A stretch of DNA of 64,000 nucleotides. Source: Heliocidaris tuberculata. Taxonomy: Eukaryota; Echinodermata; Echinoidea; Camarodonta; Echinometridae. Each line of letters begins with the position of its first letter. The stretch's first letter is position 1. This document shows positions 1 through 13,002 of this stretch, in pieces. The position numbers and the translations under genes were made by a program. The stretch spans positions 2,787,715 through 2,851,714 of the forward strand of contig CM046838.1 in the NCBI GenBank assembly GCA_025618425.1. Direction: 5' to 3'. The notes under the pieces are model-generated. The model saw nothing but the letters and a program-made list of their open reading frames with translations. It made no database searches and was not told where the DNA came from.

Positions 1-1130
1 TACACGACGATATCCGCTTTGACGTCAAGAAGTACTCGACGATCTCCGTAAGTGATTTGATTTTAATAATGGTACACGACGATGTCCGCTTTGACGTCAA
101 GAAGTACGCGACGATCTCCGTAAGTGATTTGATTTTAAAAATGGTATACGACGATATCCGTTTTGACGTTAATAAGTACTCGACGCGATCTCCGTAAATA
201 AGTGATTTGATTTTATGAATGGTACACGACGATATCCGCTTTGACGTCAAGAAGTACTCGACGATCTCCGTAAGTGATTTGATTTTAAAAATGGTATACG
301 ACGATATCCGTTTTGACGTCAAAAAGTACTCGAAGATCTCCGTTAGTGATTTGATTTTAATAATGGTACACGACGATGTCCGCTTTGACGTCAAGAAGTA
401 CGCGACGATCTCCGTAAGTGATTTGATTTTAAAAATGGTATACGACGATATCCGTTTTGACGTTAATAAGTACTCGACGCGATCTCCGTAAATAACTGAT
501 TTGATTTTATGAATGGTACACGACGATATCCGTTTTGACGTCAAAAAGTACTCGACGATTTCCGTTAGTGATTTAATTTTTAAAATGGTAGACGACGATA
601 TCCGCTTTGACGTCAAGAAGTACTCGACGATCTCCGTAAGTTATTTGATTTTGAAAATGGTACACGACGATATCTGCCTTGACGTCAAGAAGTACTCGAC
701 GATCTCCGTAAGTGATTTGATTTTTAAAATGGTACACGACGATATCCACTTTATCTCAAGAAGTACACGACGTTCTCGTAACTGATTTGATTTTTAAAAT
801 GGTTCACGACGATATCCGCTTTGACGTCTAGAAAGTACACGACGATGTCCGTAACTGATTTTATTTTGAAAATGGTACACGACGATCGATATCCGCTTTG
901 ACGTTAAGAAGTACGCGACGATCGCCGTAAGTGATTTTATGTCAAACAGTAAACGCCGACATCGTAAGTGGTTTGATTTCAAACAGTTTACGCCGATGCG
1001 TGGGTGATTCGATATCACAGCGTACACGACGACATCCGTACGTCTACGTGATTTGATTTTAAAAAATAGTACACGACGATATCAACTTTGACGTCTGTCA
1101 AAGAGTAAACGACGATCTCCGATAATTCAA
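1..1130. repeat. Minisatellite, 72/78-bp unit with a 294-bp higher-order period
   Basis: About 13 tandem copies of a unit that begins near the words ggtacacgacgata. Copies start at about 71, 143, 221, 293, 365, 437, 515, 587, 659, 731, 801 and 873, so spacing is 72 except for 78-bp units at 143-220 and 437-514. The pattern 72+78+72+72 repeats once, which gives a 294-bp higher-order unit. Copies decay after about 930. Most units contain the perfect CRE palindrome TGACGTCA (at 20, 92, 242, 314, 386, 536, 608 and 680) and a donor-like GTAAGT. Unit lengths are multiples of three, so a 24-residue repeat reading frame stays open, but nothing else suggests coding. The sequence from 1131 to 1563 is non-repetitive, probably intronic, and I see nothing in it. 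Confidence 0.93.
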
Positions 1131-1563
1131 AAAAGTGGACAATCAAGAAGACCACGTGAGCAAATTAACTTATTGCCAAGAAAAATTTGATGTTCGAAAG
1201 TTTGCTACAAAATTTTGAGGAAAAGATCGGCAGGTTGATTATATAAACAACAAAATAAACTTCGTTAAATTTCACAGAAATATACCCGCAAATATCTTCG
1301 TCCATCTAGACGCGAATTTCCTAGGGTGGACTTTCGGTGCGGGCAGTTGGACTAGTCCATTCCCCGCGGGTAGACGAGGGTAGACGAGGAGGCACCCTCG
1401 TCTGTACGTTTGATTTTCGTGACGTTTCCCGCGGGCGGCACTGTATGTTGTATTAGAACTTTCACATGTAGAATATATTCGTAATGTTAGATGTCTGAAC
1501 AATACTTTAATTTGGAAGCACTAATATTTTTACCAAACCATATTATTGTTTCTTCTCATTCAG

Positions 1564-4500
1564 GTCTACTGGTTACCACACTGAGACAGACAATGTTGTA
1601 GCAGTGATGGGTATTGATATCACACTACCATACTTCTATCAGCTTCTAGTGGATACATTACCTGTCTGTGAAGAGGAACATATCAGGTAATAACTCACAT
1701 TAAGAGTTGGTATGACGGTTATATTTGCAGTCCATCCATTTTTTTTTTCTGATAGAAAAGCACATAAATAGATTTTAATTCTAGTGCCATTATTTTTTCA
1801 ATTTATCTAACCAAATAAAAATTTGAGAATTCAGCTCATTGACACTATACATATAAATGATTTTTCAACACATTATTGACACCATAAACGTATATCCAAA
1901 CAGAGAAAGATGAACTATGTAGATATAAATTGTAAATCTACATTGCAAACACCAATTATAATCAAAATGTCCTTCTGGATGACATTACTACCCAGTATCC
2001 AGGTCAGAAATTGACATTTTTGAAGAGGAGCAAATTCTTTGGAATTTTCTAGTGTGCCCTTCATGATGACCCATTAATAGGAATCAGTTTTATGCTGATT
2101 CCTATTACTCCACCCAAGTGGAGATAAAAACATAAATTGTATGAATGATTTTCTTAGAGTATGGAGTTTTTAGTTGCATATACATGTACTGTACATGTGC
2201 ATTGAAGTGTAGGAGCCCTTCTATGAACCATGCATTGTGAAATCAATTTAATATTTGTAATGTGGTTTTATTTCAGATGTTTTGTAATGGATGAGAGAGG
2301 CTACCTGGTTGCCCATCCCTACTTCATTGAACCCTTAGGCAGAGGACCTATGGAGAAACAACACATAACACATCAGGTAGGAATAAAACATCAGTTTGAA
2401 GAAATTTTAAGATAAGATGAGAAGGCAATGTTTACATAAAGATCAGTTGAAGAGTTTGAAACCAGTGTGAAATACATTGTAGATATGGGGGTTTTACTCC
2501 TGTTAATGAAAATTTGAAAAGAGACATTATATTTCTTGAATCCCTCATGTTTGTGTCTTTGTCTTAATCTGTTAGATCCTGTCATGTTTTCAAATTCTTT
2601 TGATCTTCTTCTGATATGAATACTTAACTAACAAACATTCTTTTCAGCTTACTGTATATCTAACATTGAATCCATGAATTCAGTTCATTTTAATTCAAAA
2701 GAGTTGCAAATTTATATGAATTGGTAGAAAGATGTGGGGAATTTGAAAACCAGAGAATTCAATTTTAAACCAGTGAAAATTTTAAGAAACAGTAATGGAT
2801 AATCTGCCTTCACAGTGTGATTTTAAAAAAAGAGAGTCCCAATGAAACAACAAATTCTCTCCCTAACAGGAAATTCTGATATCCAATGATGTCCTCTACC
2901 ACACTGAGTTTGTGCAGAAGCTACGTTGCAACCGCTTTGGTAACCGTACTGTCCAGCGTTACTACTCCTTCAATACCAGCTATCAAGATGGTGTAGTAGC
3001 TAATAAGTTCCATAGCGAGCATTGTATCCAGTATAAGATGACTCCTGTACCGTTCAGCAATACTTTCGTAGGTGTGGTCAATGAGACATGTGACTTTGTG
3101 ACTGCTTTTTGCCCATGTAGCATGGTAAGGATGGTGTTCTCTTTTTATCATTTTATCCCTTGTAGTAATCTCTATTTAAATTTTGTCTTACTGAACCAAG
3201 TTTTAGAATACAGAAAGTGATACAATATTTTGTTTTTGCAACATCGAAGCTAAGATTCTAACAAATTTTGTGCAATGTTATCTGTCTACATGTACATGAA
3301 TTGAATTTTATTAAACATCATTGATTTACATCAATATTCTGTTCATAAACATATAACAGAGTGTATCATACATATAACAAAATATAGATACAAAATATTT
3401 GGAGTGAAATCAGAAGTATAACATAAGTCAAATAGAAGGTAAATACATAAATACATGAATTCTGGCACTATCTTCATCAATTTGAAGAATAGATAATTTC
3501 AGATAAAACAGACAGTATTTTTAGTTGATAGTGGAGATTTGTGAGGTTTTTGTAAAAGGTTGTAATGTTAAATGCCCAAATGAGAGACCAAAAAGCATTT
3601 TCAAATGTCGAACGAGTTATGAATGTTTTCAAAATCCCTCTATACCGTACAGTGAAATATTTCTTGAGCAAATTTGACACTAGACTTTCTAAATGGAAGG
3701 CATCCATCTCCCTGTTAACAGTAAAACTTTCAATATTTATCTGGTCCTTTCAGACTGACAGGCTTTGTTTGAACTGTCATCGTATGGAGCAAGAAGAATG
3801 TGAATGTCCGTGTGAATGCGCCCTTGATCTAGATGCTTGTTCAGGGGACATTCTCAATAAAGATGATGATGGGTAAGCTAGTTTTGAGTTTATTTTGATT
3901 ATGATGATAATGATAATAATGATGAAATGAAAGATACTGTCTTCTATTATAACTGCTCAAATCCATGCTCTAAGCACTCCAAAATTACCCTGGCCCTGGC
4001 CGACATTAAGCATTTAAGATGGGTTTTTTCCATAATTGATTTCCCTTTTTAAAGAGTGGGTTAAGAGAGACATCCACAGATGACATGAAATTTCTTCATA
4101 AGTTCTTCAACTCTTTCCCTCTGGAAGAATATCAAGTAAATAGAAATATATCCTGTCAACTTGTAGCAAGACATTATAATTCAGTTTTAAAGATATACAT
4201 TTGCATATGCTTCAATGTCAAAGATGTTGATGAAAACAGAGACACCTCATTCATGATATATAACCCTAACCCTAGTGTTTTTGTTTATTTTGACAGTAAC
4301 CCTAGTTGTCCAGGAATGGAAGAGAACTCAGGATTACCAGACCTAGATGAAGACATCACCAAAGATCTTCCTCAATGTCTAGACTTTCAATGTGGTCAAA
4401 GAGCTACTGTTGGGTAAGTCAAGTTTCTTTTCTTTGTCAGCAAACCCTTACAAGTTGAAGAGCCCCAGCAGTTTTTAAAATGTAAGGGAGTTATTTCCTT

Positions 4501-6774
4501 TGAATTTGTAGCAAGACATTGTATTTTGGTTTGAAAGACATACATTTAAGTTGTTGAATATAGTTTGATTTTTGCCATTATCATCTGTTACAGCCAAACT
4601 TTGGGGTTGGATGTTACATTTCCTTTATGGCCCTATTTGTAGAAGATAGAATATGGAATTTCTTGATTTAAGATAGACAAATATGATGCCCTATGAATGC
4701 TGTAGACAGTGTCCTGATGTACTTGTATGCAACATTTCACAGTCGACAAGATTAATCTGTTATTCTCTTCTCCTTTGTTGTTATGTACAGGACATGTCGT
4801 GGTGTGATGGATTGTGAGTGGTGTGAGTATGGTCAAGATGGTAGTACTCTTCTCAAAGACCCATACTGTGCTACACAGAGAGAATGCTTTGGAGGAGTGC
4901 TTGGTGCTGTTACCCCATATGGTGATCAGATAGGTAAGTACAATGGATCATCTCACATTTTCAAACAACATTTAAGATAGGGGCTTTATTTTGTCATAGA
5001 TAGAGCGTTAGGACTTGGGTTGTGATTGAGTTTTAAGTTTAGGGTGAGGCATAGTGTTTGGTCCAGGGTTGAAGGTAGGAATTCAACTAGTGATGGAAAT
5101 TGACTATGGAGCAGTTGTCAGAATGTATTGTTCACTCATACAGTGACCTTACTATACATGTACATGTACCTTTTACAGGGAATCCCTTTGCACAATGGGT
5201 CAGAGTGCTTCAGTAGCTCCAAAATTGAACATGATATACTCTAATGTAACACTCCTTTGGACTGGCCATTCTTTGAGGTGGTTAAGAACATCCAATTCTG
5301 ATCAGTTATATGTCATTTTAAAGCAGAGAATCACCTATTTCAGAATCAAACTTAAAAAAAAATAATCATATCTTTCAACTTTGTTGTGGTTTTGTGGTGC
5401 TGGGTCACATTTAGTGCATTATGAAGACTATAATGGTTGAACTGTGCAGGTAGCTAAAACAATTTTGAAATTTACAGTGAAATCTGTGATGACTCGATGT
5501 CCAATGTACTATACATTTAGATTGCTGCATCTTGTGTCTTATCACATGCTTTTAGTTACCTTAATTCTGATTTTGATTCTGATCCAGTGGTTGCACGTCG
5601 CTCCTATGTCTTCGAGACCAACGCCAACGCCCATGTTGGACCGGTCGCCGGTGCTCTCCTTGCAGTTATCCTGTCCCTAGCCTTGGTCATCTACATCTAC
5701 CGTCATCATGTCCACAATCAGGAGAGAAGGAGACGTGAGATGGCTCAGCAAGGATCAGATACCTCTGTTAGGATGACACAGGGTGATGGAGATGGAGCTG
5801 AAGGGATAGAGTCGGATCCTGGAGCTGGAGGGAGCAATTCACCTGATAACCAACCACCTCCTGGAGCATGTGAGTCCACAACTATTCTTATTTTATTTCT
5901 ATTTGTGAATTTATATGATAATCTGTGCCAAGGTACATGTAGAACTATTTTCCACTGAAATTCCTGATTTCAAATGGGTCCATTGATTGATTGCTTCAAA
6001 ATGTAATAGCATATTGACCATCTGTAGTTTACTTCAGTTATGAGTGTGTTTAAGAGGAGTTATAGAAAGGTGATTCCGCTGATCTCCAGTATCATGTACA
6101 TCTAGATTTCACCACTGTAGAAATGTTATTTTTTGTGGTTACTGTTTGATGAGATTCATAATATTTACAAATCATTCTATTTTGTTAAAGATAACTGCCA
6201 CTTATAAAAGATTGGAGCTTTTTTTAACATATTACTATGTAAAACAGCAAATTTAAAATCATATGAGTTCTCCCTGAAATGTTATCAATAGTTCTCAAAT
6301 TTATTATATTTGAATATTTTTTTCAATATTCTTCTTCCAGATGGCCAAGGGAACATCATACTTGCTGCCTTACATCATCCCAGCCCGTACCACCAGCGAA
6401 TACGACATGGTATACGTATCTGGCGCCGTCAAGGCCAGGCACCGAGTGAGAGTGACCACGGTTATAGCACCATGACGCCGCACGAGGACAGTGAATATCA
6501 GTACGTGGAACCGGAGCCCGTGGTGGCATCACCTGAAAGAAACATTGTTGATCCTCCACCAGGAATGTTACATGTGGATAGATCCTCTGAATTACCTAGT
6601 GTCACGTGTAGAACTGCACTCTTAGAGCGGGATTGCAGCCCGCCCTCTTGTGATAATCCACTGTCACAATCAATAGTGCCAAAGATAGACCCACCACCGC
6701 AGACAGTATTGCCACGGAGGTCACATCATATGCGCACAAGAGCACAGGTCCATTCTGTAGATACAACATGTTAG
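1564..6774 (+). CDS. CACHD1: CACHD1 orthologue (VWFA and cache domain-containing protein 1), C-terminal eight exons, 5' end outside window
   Basis: Single-pass surface protein related to voltage-gated calcium-channel alpha2delta subunits. In vertebrates CACHD1 modulates calcium channels and has been linked to Frizzled/LRP6. Exons read from AG/GT sites with continuous phase: 1564-1686, 2277-2376, 2870-3124, 3754-3872, 4297-4413, 4791-4933, 5588-5869, 6341-6774, giving about 523 residues before TAG at 6772. The first two exons carry the end of a cache domain (VAVMGIDITLPYF, CFVMDERGYLVAHP). The next four are a cysteine-rich membrane-proximal region (RLCLNCHRMEQEECECPCEC, MDCEWCEYG, ECFGG). Exon 7 has one transmembrane helix (VGPVAGALLAVILSLALVIY) and a basic stop-transfer sequence. 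The cytoplasmic tail contains SESDHGYSTMTPHEDSE and ends VHSVDTTC, close to the vertebrate C-terminus as I remember it. VWFA and earlier exons must lie upstream. Identification is strong. Confidence 0.93.
4985..5130. repeat. Dispersed repeat in CACHD1 intron, related to 17040-17220
   Basis: The words gggttgtgattgagtttta, catagtgtttggtccagggt and gactatggagcagttgtca recur in the same order at 17065-17200 with substitutions. This identifies a diverged interspersed repeat of unknown class. No terminal repeats or coding sequence were recognised. Confidence 0.6.
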
Positions 6775-9658
6775 CAGAGACTCGTGTAAAGACTGGAGAC
6801 CAGTGACTTGTAATTTAGAAGAATATAAGCATTATTGTATATTCATCCTGTGTTTTGTAAATACGAACCCACCCCATAGGAGGAGGACGTTATTGCCAAA
6901 GTATTATTTTGTGAGAAGACAAAATGGATCATATATGTATTTTCTGCATTGTTGTTATATAATTGTTACATCATCATGGCTTGCTGGAAGAGAATCAAGT
7001 GTGAATTATGCTAGAAACAGCATAGAAAATTCTACAATTATATATTCATTGTCCTTGTTGAGAACCTTGAAGTGGGAGAAATAGGTTAATTGGTTAGCTT
7101 GAATTTATGCAGTCATACTGCTGCTTGTTATTTGCAAAGGAAATCATATGTGCGATAAAGATTATCTAGTTCAGCAAGTGGTATTCTACAAACAAACAAT
7201 ATCCAGGGTTATGGGATGATGCTCTTTAGAAAAGCATTTGTCAAATGTCTGATGCTATCTTTTTTTCTAGCAACTCAATTGTCTCTTGCATAAATTCCTT
7301 GCTAATTTGTACAATGTCATCTTGTTTTAATAATCTTGGTTTTTCCCAGACATCACCTAGCATCTATTTATTACTGTGCTCTGCATGCCAAATGGTAGTT
7401 GGAGAGAACAAGAATTTTTCTGACAGAAAATGATTAGATAATTGGATATTTCAAATCTGTAAGGAGATCATCTTTTGAAAGTTGATAATAAGTTCTTTTG
7501 AGAGAAAATATGTTAAAACCACAAGGTTTACCCTGTCTTGGGTATTTGAAGATTGTCGACAAAAAAAAAAAAAAATGAACTGAAAATGCTTCATTTTAAT
7601 ACACTTTTTAAAATCTCATACGGAACATGAAAAGTAGTTGCAATTAAATGAATTATTTGTTTATGGGTAAGAAAGGACCAAACTCCGACTTTCACATCTT
7701 GAAAAAGGGGACACATGAATGTACATTTACTTGTTGATTTAACTAAACTAAAATAAATTAGCTTTTGTGCCAAATAGTCCAGTCATTTTAGACTGCCAGT
7801 CCTGATTGAATGCCAGTATGTGTGTATGTGTAGTCCATGCATATGAAGATACATGTAGCCCATGGTAAACATGTACATATACATGTTCAGGTATACCTGT
7901 ACTATTGAAAAGCATCTATGAAATTTGAACAAAATAAGTAGGAAATTCAATAAATGAGCATGCTCAAGGCAAAGTTACTTAAACTGAGTTTTCCAAAGGT
8001 TGTGCTGTAGAATGGAGGTATTATATTTTGGTATGCTGCCATTACAATATGTTTAGAACCATTTTGAGTAATGAAGATCACAAGCAAGCTTCTAGATGTA
8101 TTCCTTTCTACCATAAACTGTCCTATTGTAAGCGACTTAGGAGACTGAATGCCCAAACAAAATTGGTTTTGTTGTCTTTCTACTCTGATACTGTATGTAC
8201 ATGTACTTTCTTTTATTACACTTTATTGTTTAGAAGGCTTCTCATCGTATCGTCTTAATGAAATATATTTTTTGCCAAAATGTCATTGATAGTATGTAGC
8301 TAGCAAAAGGCATTGTGAAAATTGGTGTTCAACTGTTCATTTTATTGTGGTTTGATTTAATTTTTAAAAAAAGATTGCAGGCTTCCACTTGGCACATTTT
8401 TTTCTTTTATTTGCAGATACAATTTATAACATGTATGTTTACTATCAAACAATCAAGATTAAATATAGCCAAGCTGGAATGTAAGCTTACAGCGTTTGCA
8501 AAATGACCGCTCGTTGCATCATATTGAAATATACCTAAGCAGATTGTACACTAGAGATACATGCAAAGCACAATGCATATTGGTACATGTACATTCTACA
8601 ATCTGATCAGATTGTGATTCAATTTGGAAAGAAATTGGACGGAAATTGTAAACATGTAAAATCTGGCTTATTTAGGCTACAGTCTGCCTTGGTGCTTTTG
8701 CAAATTGTGCTTGCACATAAACTTCAATACACTTATGAAAAACTGAAAATATAGAAATGGAAATATTTTTTTTCTCATGTAATCTTCATTCTTCCATCTT
8801 ACTATGCATATTTTGTTGCAATAATTTATTTTCCCTCAAACTCAAAATGCTCATCAAATCTGCCAGAAGCAGGAATGGTGATTTCTTTCTGCCAATTTTT
8901 TTTCTTGTACAGTTTAGTCAATTTGTGTCTATATTTTGTATTTGTTTTTATCGATTCTGTGAATTTTGGGAGCTGTTGAGCAGTAACATTTAGCAATTCC
9001 CAGTGAATGACCATATACTCTAAGCATTGTTATGTATGTGCTGCTAGCTCATAGAAAAATATTTTGCCAAATTTGTGTCATGTTTTGTATGTTAACTTAT
9101 GTTGTAAATATATTTGTAAAAAAAGGAGACAGAAAAAAACTAAACAAAAAGAAGATTCTCGTAGTTTTGTAAGCCCACCGTCTGAGAGTTGCTCATTTTA
9201 TTATATTTTGCAAAAGAAGTGACGTGTAGAGACTATTAATGTTGTCACAAAATTCAAATGTTCAGTGGAAACTTGTTACAAAAAACAGTTACTAACAGAC
9301 TCTCTAACAACAAAATATTGTCGGTCCCAGTTTTTCCTATTTTGTTTTGGGACTCTGGTGTAACAAGGTCCTATAAACTAGTTTCTTATTTCAAAGTTCC
9401 TTTGTATTTATTACAGACAATTATGAAAATCTATTAATGTTCTGAATGATATGAATATTGATTGGTTCATGTAGTCTCACTTATGTGTACATGTACTCTG
9501 CCAGTGTAAAGAATGTTCCAGTACTTCTGAAGAAAACCTTTTTGTATTCATGAAATGGGACAAAAACAAACATCATTTTGATTCATATGCAAGGGGGAAA
9601 AAATGGTACAAATTAATGTATTCAAAATGAAATGCAAAATGTGAAGTATTTTACCTTG

Positions 9659-9664
9659 AATAAA
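9659..9664 (+). terminator. Candidate CACHD1 polyadenylation signal
   Basis: AATAAA in gene-sense orientation about 2.9 kb after the stop codon. Transcript use is unproven. Confidence 0.3.
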
Positions 9665-10357
9665 AATGACTGTACTTAAACTGGAAATTTGTGTTTTACC
9701 AAAACTACTGTATTCAATTTATTTATGTGGTTGAAATCTATACAAGAAGAATCAGAATGACATTTGGTCACTCTTTGAGACAGTACTAATTATTTGTCCA
9801 GTGTACAGAAACTGAGATTCGACATCAATTCTCAATGGGAATGTAATTTGAAAGTTATTCAAAATGAATGAATTCAAAGAGTTTTATACAAAAAATGTAG
9901 CTGTTCTTAATGTCTGTTACAAAAGGTTTTGATAGCTACTGTACATGGGTGGGATTGCTCATGTTCTTTTAGTTTTCAGTTTATTTTGGCTATGATACAA
10001 AATCAATCCTAAGAATGTCAAAGTAACAAAATGATCTTGAATTTGTAGATAAGGATAAGGTAAAAATCATTTTAGAAGAGATCCTGAACATTTCAAACAT
10101 AGTTTGCCCATAAGAAATGGCTGGAATCAATGATTGAATTATTGAAAGGATACAAATTTCATGCACTTAATAGAGCATAAAGCTACAAGTACATTAAGGG
10201 TAAAGTCAAACTTACTGCCTACATTGCATTACTTGTGTGGATACACTTTCCTTGTCTTTTTCTACATTTAAGGGTAGATATATTCTCTTGCGTGAGCAGT
10301 AAATCTTATCACTAGAATTTAACATGACAGGTTTTTTCTTCATAAAATGTTATGTAT

Positions 10358-10368
10358 AATAAAATAAA
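10358..10368 (+). terminator. Candidate distal CACHD1 polyadenylation signal (two overlapping AATAAA)
   Basis: The run aataaaataaatg contains two overlapping AATAAA hexamers and is the last obvious sense signal before sequence character changes. Candidate only. Confidence 0.3.
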
Positions 10369-10370
10369 TG

Positions 10371-11029
10371 ATCAAGTCTTGAATTATGTCCGGTCTCTAC
10401 AAAATTATCACAGACCAATTCCTTGACTGTTAATCAAGATGTCTTTGTATCAAAACAAAATTTGAGCTTTTGATATTTTTGTAATGAATTGATGAATTGA
10501 GTCCAGAGTGAACTAGAATACAAGCTTCTGGTAAATGTGTAATTAGACATAGAGTGACATTCATTGTCATTTCATATTATTGTATACAAAACAGAATGAA
10601 TAAATGCAACTGCTATTTCATGAGAGAACAGAAGGCTCTATGGTGCTTCATTATTTTAGTGAACAAATTTGTTACTTCTTCTCTCACAAAGGACATGTAC
10701 ATGTATGTGCATGTTTATAGGAGAGGTTGTAACTGAATATGGTGTGGAGGGTAACCACGAAAAATAAGAGATAGACAGAAGTACAAATAAATAAAGTGAG
10801 AAGAGAGGAAATACGTATCAAGAGATTGGAACAGAGAGAGAGAGAGCAAGAGACGATGAAGAGAGTAAGAGAGAGTGAGAGAAAGAGGGAAGAGAAAGGA
10901 AGATAGGTACATGTTATTAAAATCATGTAAATATTAAAGATACAGTGTATATCATGGGATGGGGGGAAGTCTATTGTTAGAAGAGTGCGTCACATGTACA
11001 TGTAATATGCATATATGTACATGTATATA
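10371..11029. other. Intergenic sequence with a GA-rich tract
   Basis: No gene seen. 10765-10912 is strongly purine-biased on the plus strand (gagagagagagcaagag and similar words), and open frames on the minus strand through it are compositional artefacts. Several TACATGTACATG words occur near 10695, 10993 and 11016. Confidence 0.6.
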
Positions 11030-11201
11030 CAGTGGAAACTCAGTATAATAAGGTCCTTGGGACCATCAAAATTACCTTGTTATAGCAGGAATCTTGTTAT
11101 ATCAGGTTAAAAAACAGCAGAATATAAAGAGCTGGGACCAGGAATATTACCTTGTTATATCAGGAATATTGTTATATCAGACCGCTTTATACTGAGATCC
11201 G
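11030..11201. mobile_element. Pogo/Tigger-like MITE, TA target duplication
   Basis: The left end CAGTGGAAACTCAGTATAA and right end TTATACTGAGATCCG form imperfect terminal inverted repeats flanked by TA on both sides. The interior (ccttgttatatcaggaatattgttatatcag) matches the interior of the element at 29776-29950. CAGTGGAACCTC-type ends with TA duplication are typical of pogo-group Tc1/mariner elements. No coding capacity. Confidence 0.75.
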
Positions 11202-12724
11202 TACATGTACATGTATATTTAGATTGGAGATATCAAATGTGCACTTTTCATATTCTTCATACTCTAAGTCTCTCATTTTTACTCTCTCTCTCCAGATTCT
11301 CATTCTAATCTCATTTCCTTCTTGCTTTATCCTTTTCTTATCTCTTCTTTCTTCTTCTCTCTATCATGTGTGAGTGTGTGTGCTCGTAGTACATAATAGG
11401 CCTATTCACAAATACATGTATATTCAAATTTTATGCATACTGTTCTTGACAACCTGAAAGTTTGTCAAAGGCTTTTCAGACATAGCAAGAAGTCATGTAT
11501 ATACATGCAAACTGGATTCCAAGTATTGTAGTACATTCATTAATAACAGGTTAATGGAATGCCTTGTTACTAGATCCCCAGGAAAGAAACGTCCATGAAT
11601 TTGAATAACTTTGTGAACAGGTCTATTGATCATCAATGGGACATTGTGATTTGCATAAATTCTAACATACTGTACACGTGTACATGTGTGTCCTTTTCAT
11701 CATCATTCCAACAGCATTTATTGGAAACAATGAATCGCAGCAAAGTTGAAGAAAAAATACTGAACACAACTTTATTTTGTAAAAAAATATACTCTTTATT
11801 TCAAATGCCTGTAGTATAATGTACATAGCAAAAGTACATTGTATCATGGACCTACTAGAGTGGAAACAGACATGTACATGTATAATAGCAAGTGCTTGAA
11901 TACAACAATTAGTACACTGCCAACAGTTTGGGGGTTTTTCCAAAAAGTCTTGAGAAAAGAAAGTGTTTCTGCATATCAGCAAGGTTCAACATCATATCTC
12001 CCTTTTTTGTGTCAAAATTTGTCTCAGGTCATTTGTTGTTCTGAGTATAGTAGCAAGTGAATACATATAGTACATAACACGAAGTAATGTTACATCATTT
12101 CCAACATCATTAGGAAAGATCTTTACATGCTAGATTGTCCTCTTAGAAACAGTGAACAAAAATCTTGAAAAAGTATTCTGAACATACATGCATACTGGTA
12201 TATACTTTACAAATTGCACTGAAAATAATAATTCATAATGCTTGACAAAAAAAAATAACACAATCAATGCAAATCTGTACAAAGTAACTTGTTGCAAAGT
12301 ATTAAGAAAATAATAACTTTGATCTTGAAAATTTTCAAGATGTTCTACCAATAGAATCCTTTATGAAATGTGCACGTCTACATGTACATTACATGCTAGT
12401 TTGTTTCAACACAGCTACATGCACATCAATATAAAGCAGCACACGTACAAGTAAATGATTGGGTAGCCCAGCCATTCAATTCCTTCTGTAATTTCAAGAT
12501 TATGAGAGATATAGCTCACGCATGCACGGTCAATTTGCAAATGAAACAAGAAACAAGTGATGATGAACACGATAGTAGAATTCGGGCTTGGATGTTTGAG
12601 TCATTGCCACTGGGTGAACATGATGAAAATGTAGGTTACGCACAACCCCCAGCAGATCCAAGTAGGCTACTTAAAGTAGGCGCGAAAAGATTTTACAACG
12701 GGACACAGTTTGCTAAATGTGGGA
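11202..12724. other. Intergenic sequence, no recognisable gene
   Basis: Contains a pyrimidine-rich tract (about 11270-11362) and scattered TACATGTAC palindromes (11204, 11680, 11874, 12380). A frame starting at 12502 (MRDIAHACTVNLQMKQETSD...) runs 82 residues, but I recognise no family. It could belong to the transposon-like gene that follows. Confidence 0.5.
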
Positions 12725-12726
12725 TC

Positions 12727-12734
12727 TATATAAA
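12727..12734 (+). promoter_or_regulatory. TATA-box-like site upstream of the P2RX7-tail-like exon
   Basis: The sequence gatctatataaagagg contains a TATATAAA consensus about 270 bp upstream of the ATG at 13003. Motif only; use as a promoter is inferred. Confidence 0.3.
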
Positions 12735-13002
12735 GAGGGAACTCTCATGAATGCTATGATGCTAGAATATAAACCAGAGCTAATCACCCGACTGAGAAAT
12801 TTTGGTTTTAAGAGGCATTCGATGCAAAAAAATTGCCTCCTTCCCGAAAAGACTTTTTACATCCGGGACATGCGTGACGTCGGCAGTCCGTCCAATTTGC
12901 GTGCAGTGAGCTAGCCGACTTGCACAGTTTAATGTAAACAACGCATTATACATTAGATCTACTAGCTTTCTTCACATCGCTAGCTTGTACTTTGACGACA
13001 AA

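Larger units (their letters stand above)
6775..10370 (+). other. Probable long 3' untranslated region of CACHD1
   Basis: AT-rich, unique-looking sequence that directly continues the last CACHD1 exon, with no open frame resembling a protein. Short homopolymers and several copies of the palindrome TACATGTA are present. The next AATAAA hexamers in sense orientation, at 9659 and at 10358-10368, are plausible 3' ends. That this is transcribed is inferred from position only. Confidence 0.45.

Noticed and set aside
219..785. Open frames encoding a repeated 24-residue peptide (MVHDDIRFDVKKYSTISVSD)
   Set aside because: They exist because the repeat length is a multiple of three. No promoter, splice partner or domain supports translation.
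1..1130. CRISPR array (regular repeats)
   Set aside because: Units are contiguous with no unique spacers, and the host is an animal.
4261..4275. Telomere-like taaccctaaccctag
   Set aside because: Only two repeats, overlapping the approach to a CACHD1 acceptor; too short for an interstitial telomere.
6356..6559. Minus-strand frame overlapping the last CACHD1 exon
   Set aside because: Antisense shadow of a conserved exon.
10684..10926. Minus-strand leucine/serine-rich frames
   Set aside because: Direct consequence of a GA-rich tract.
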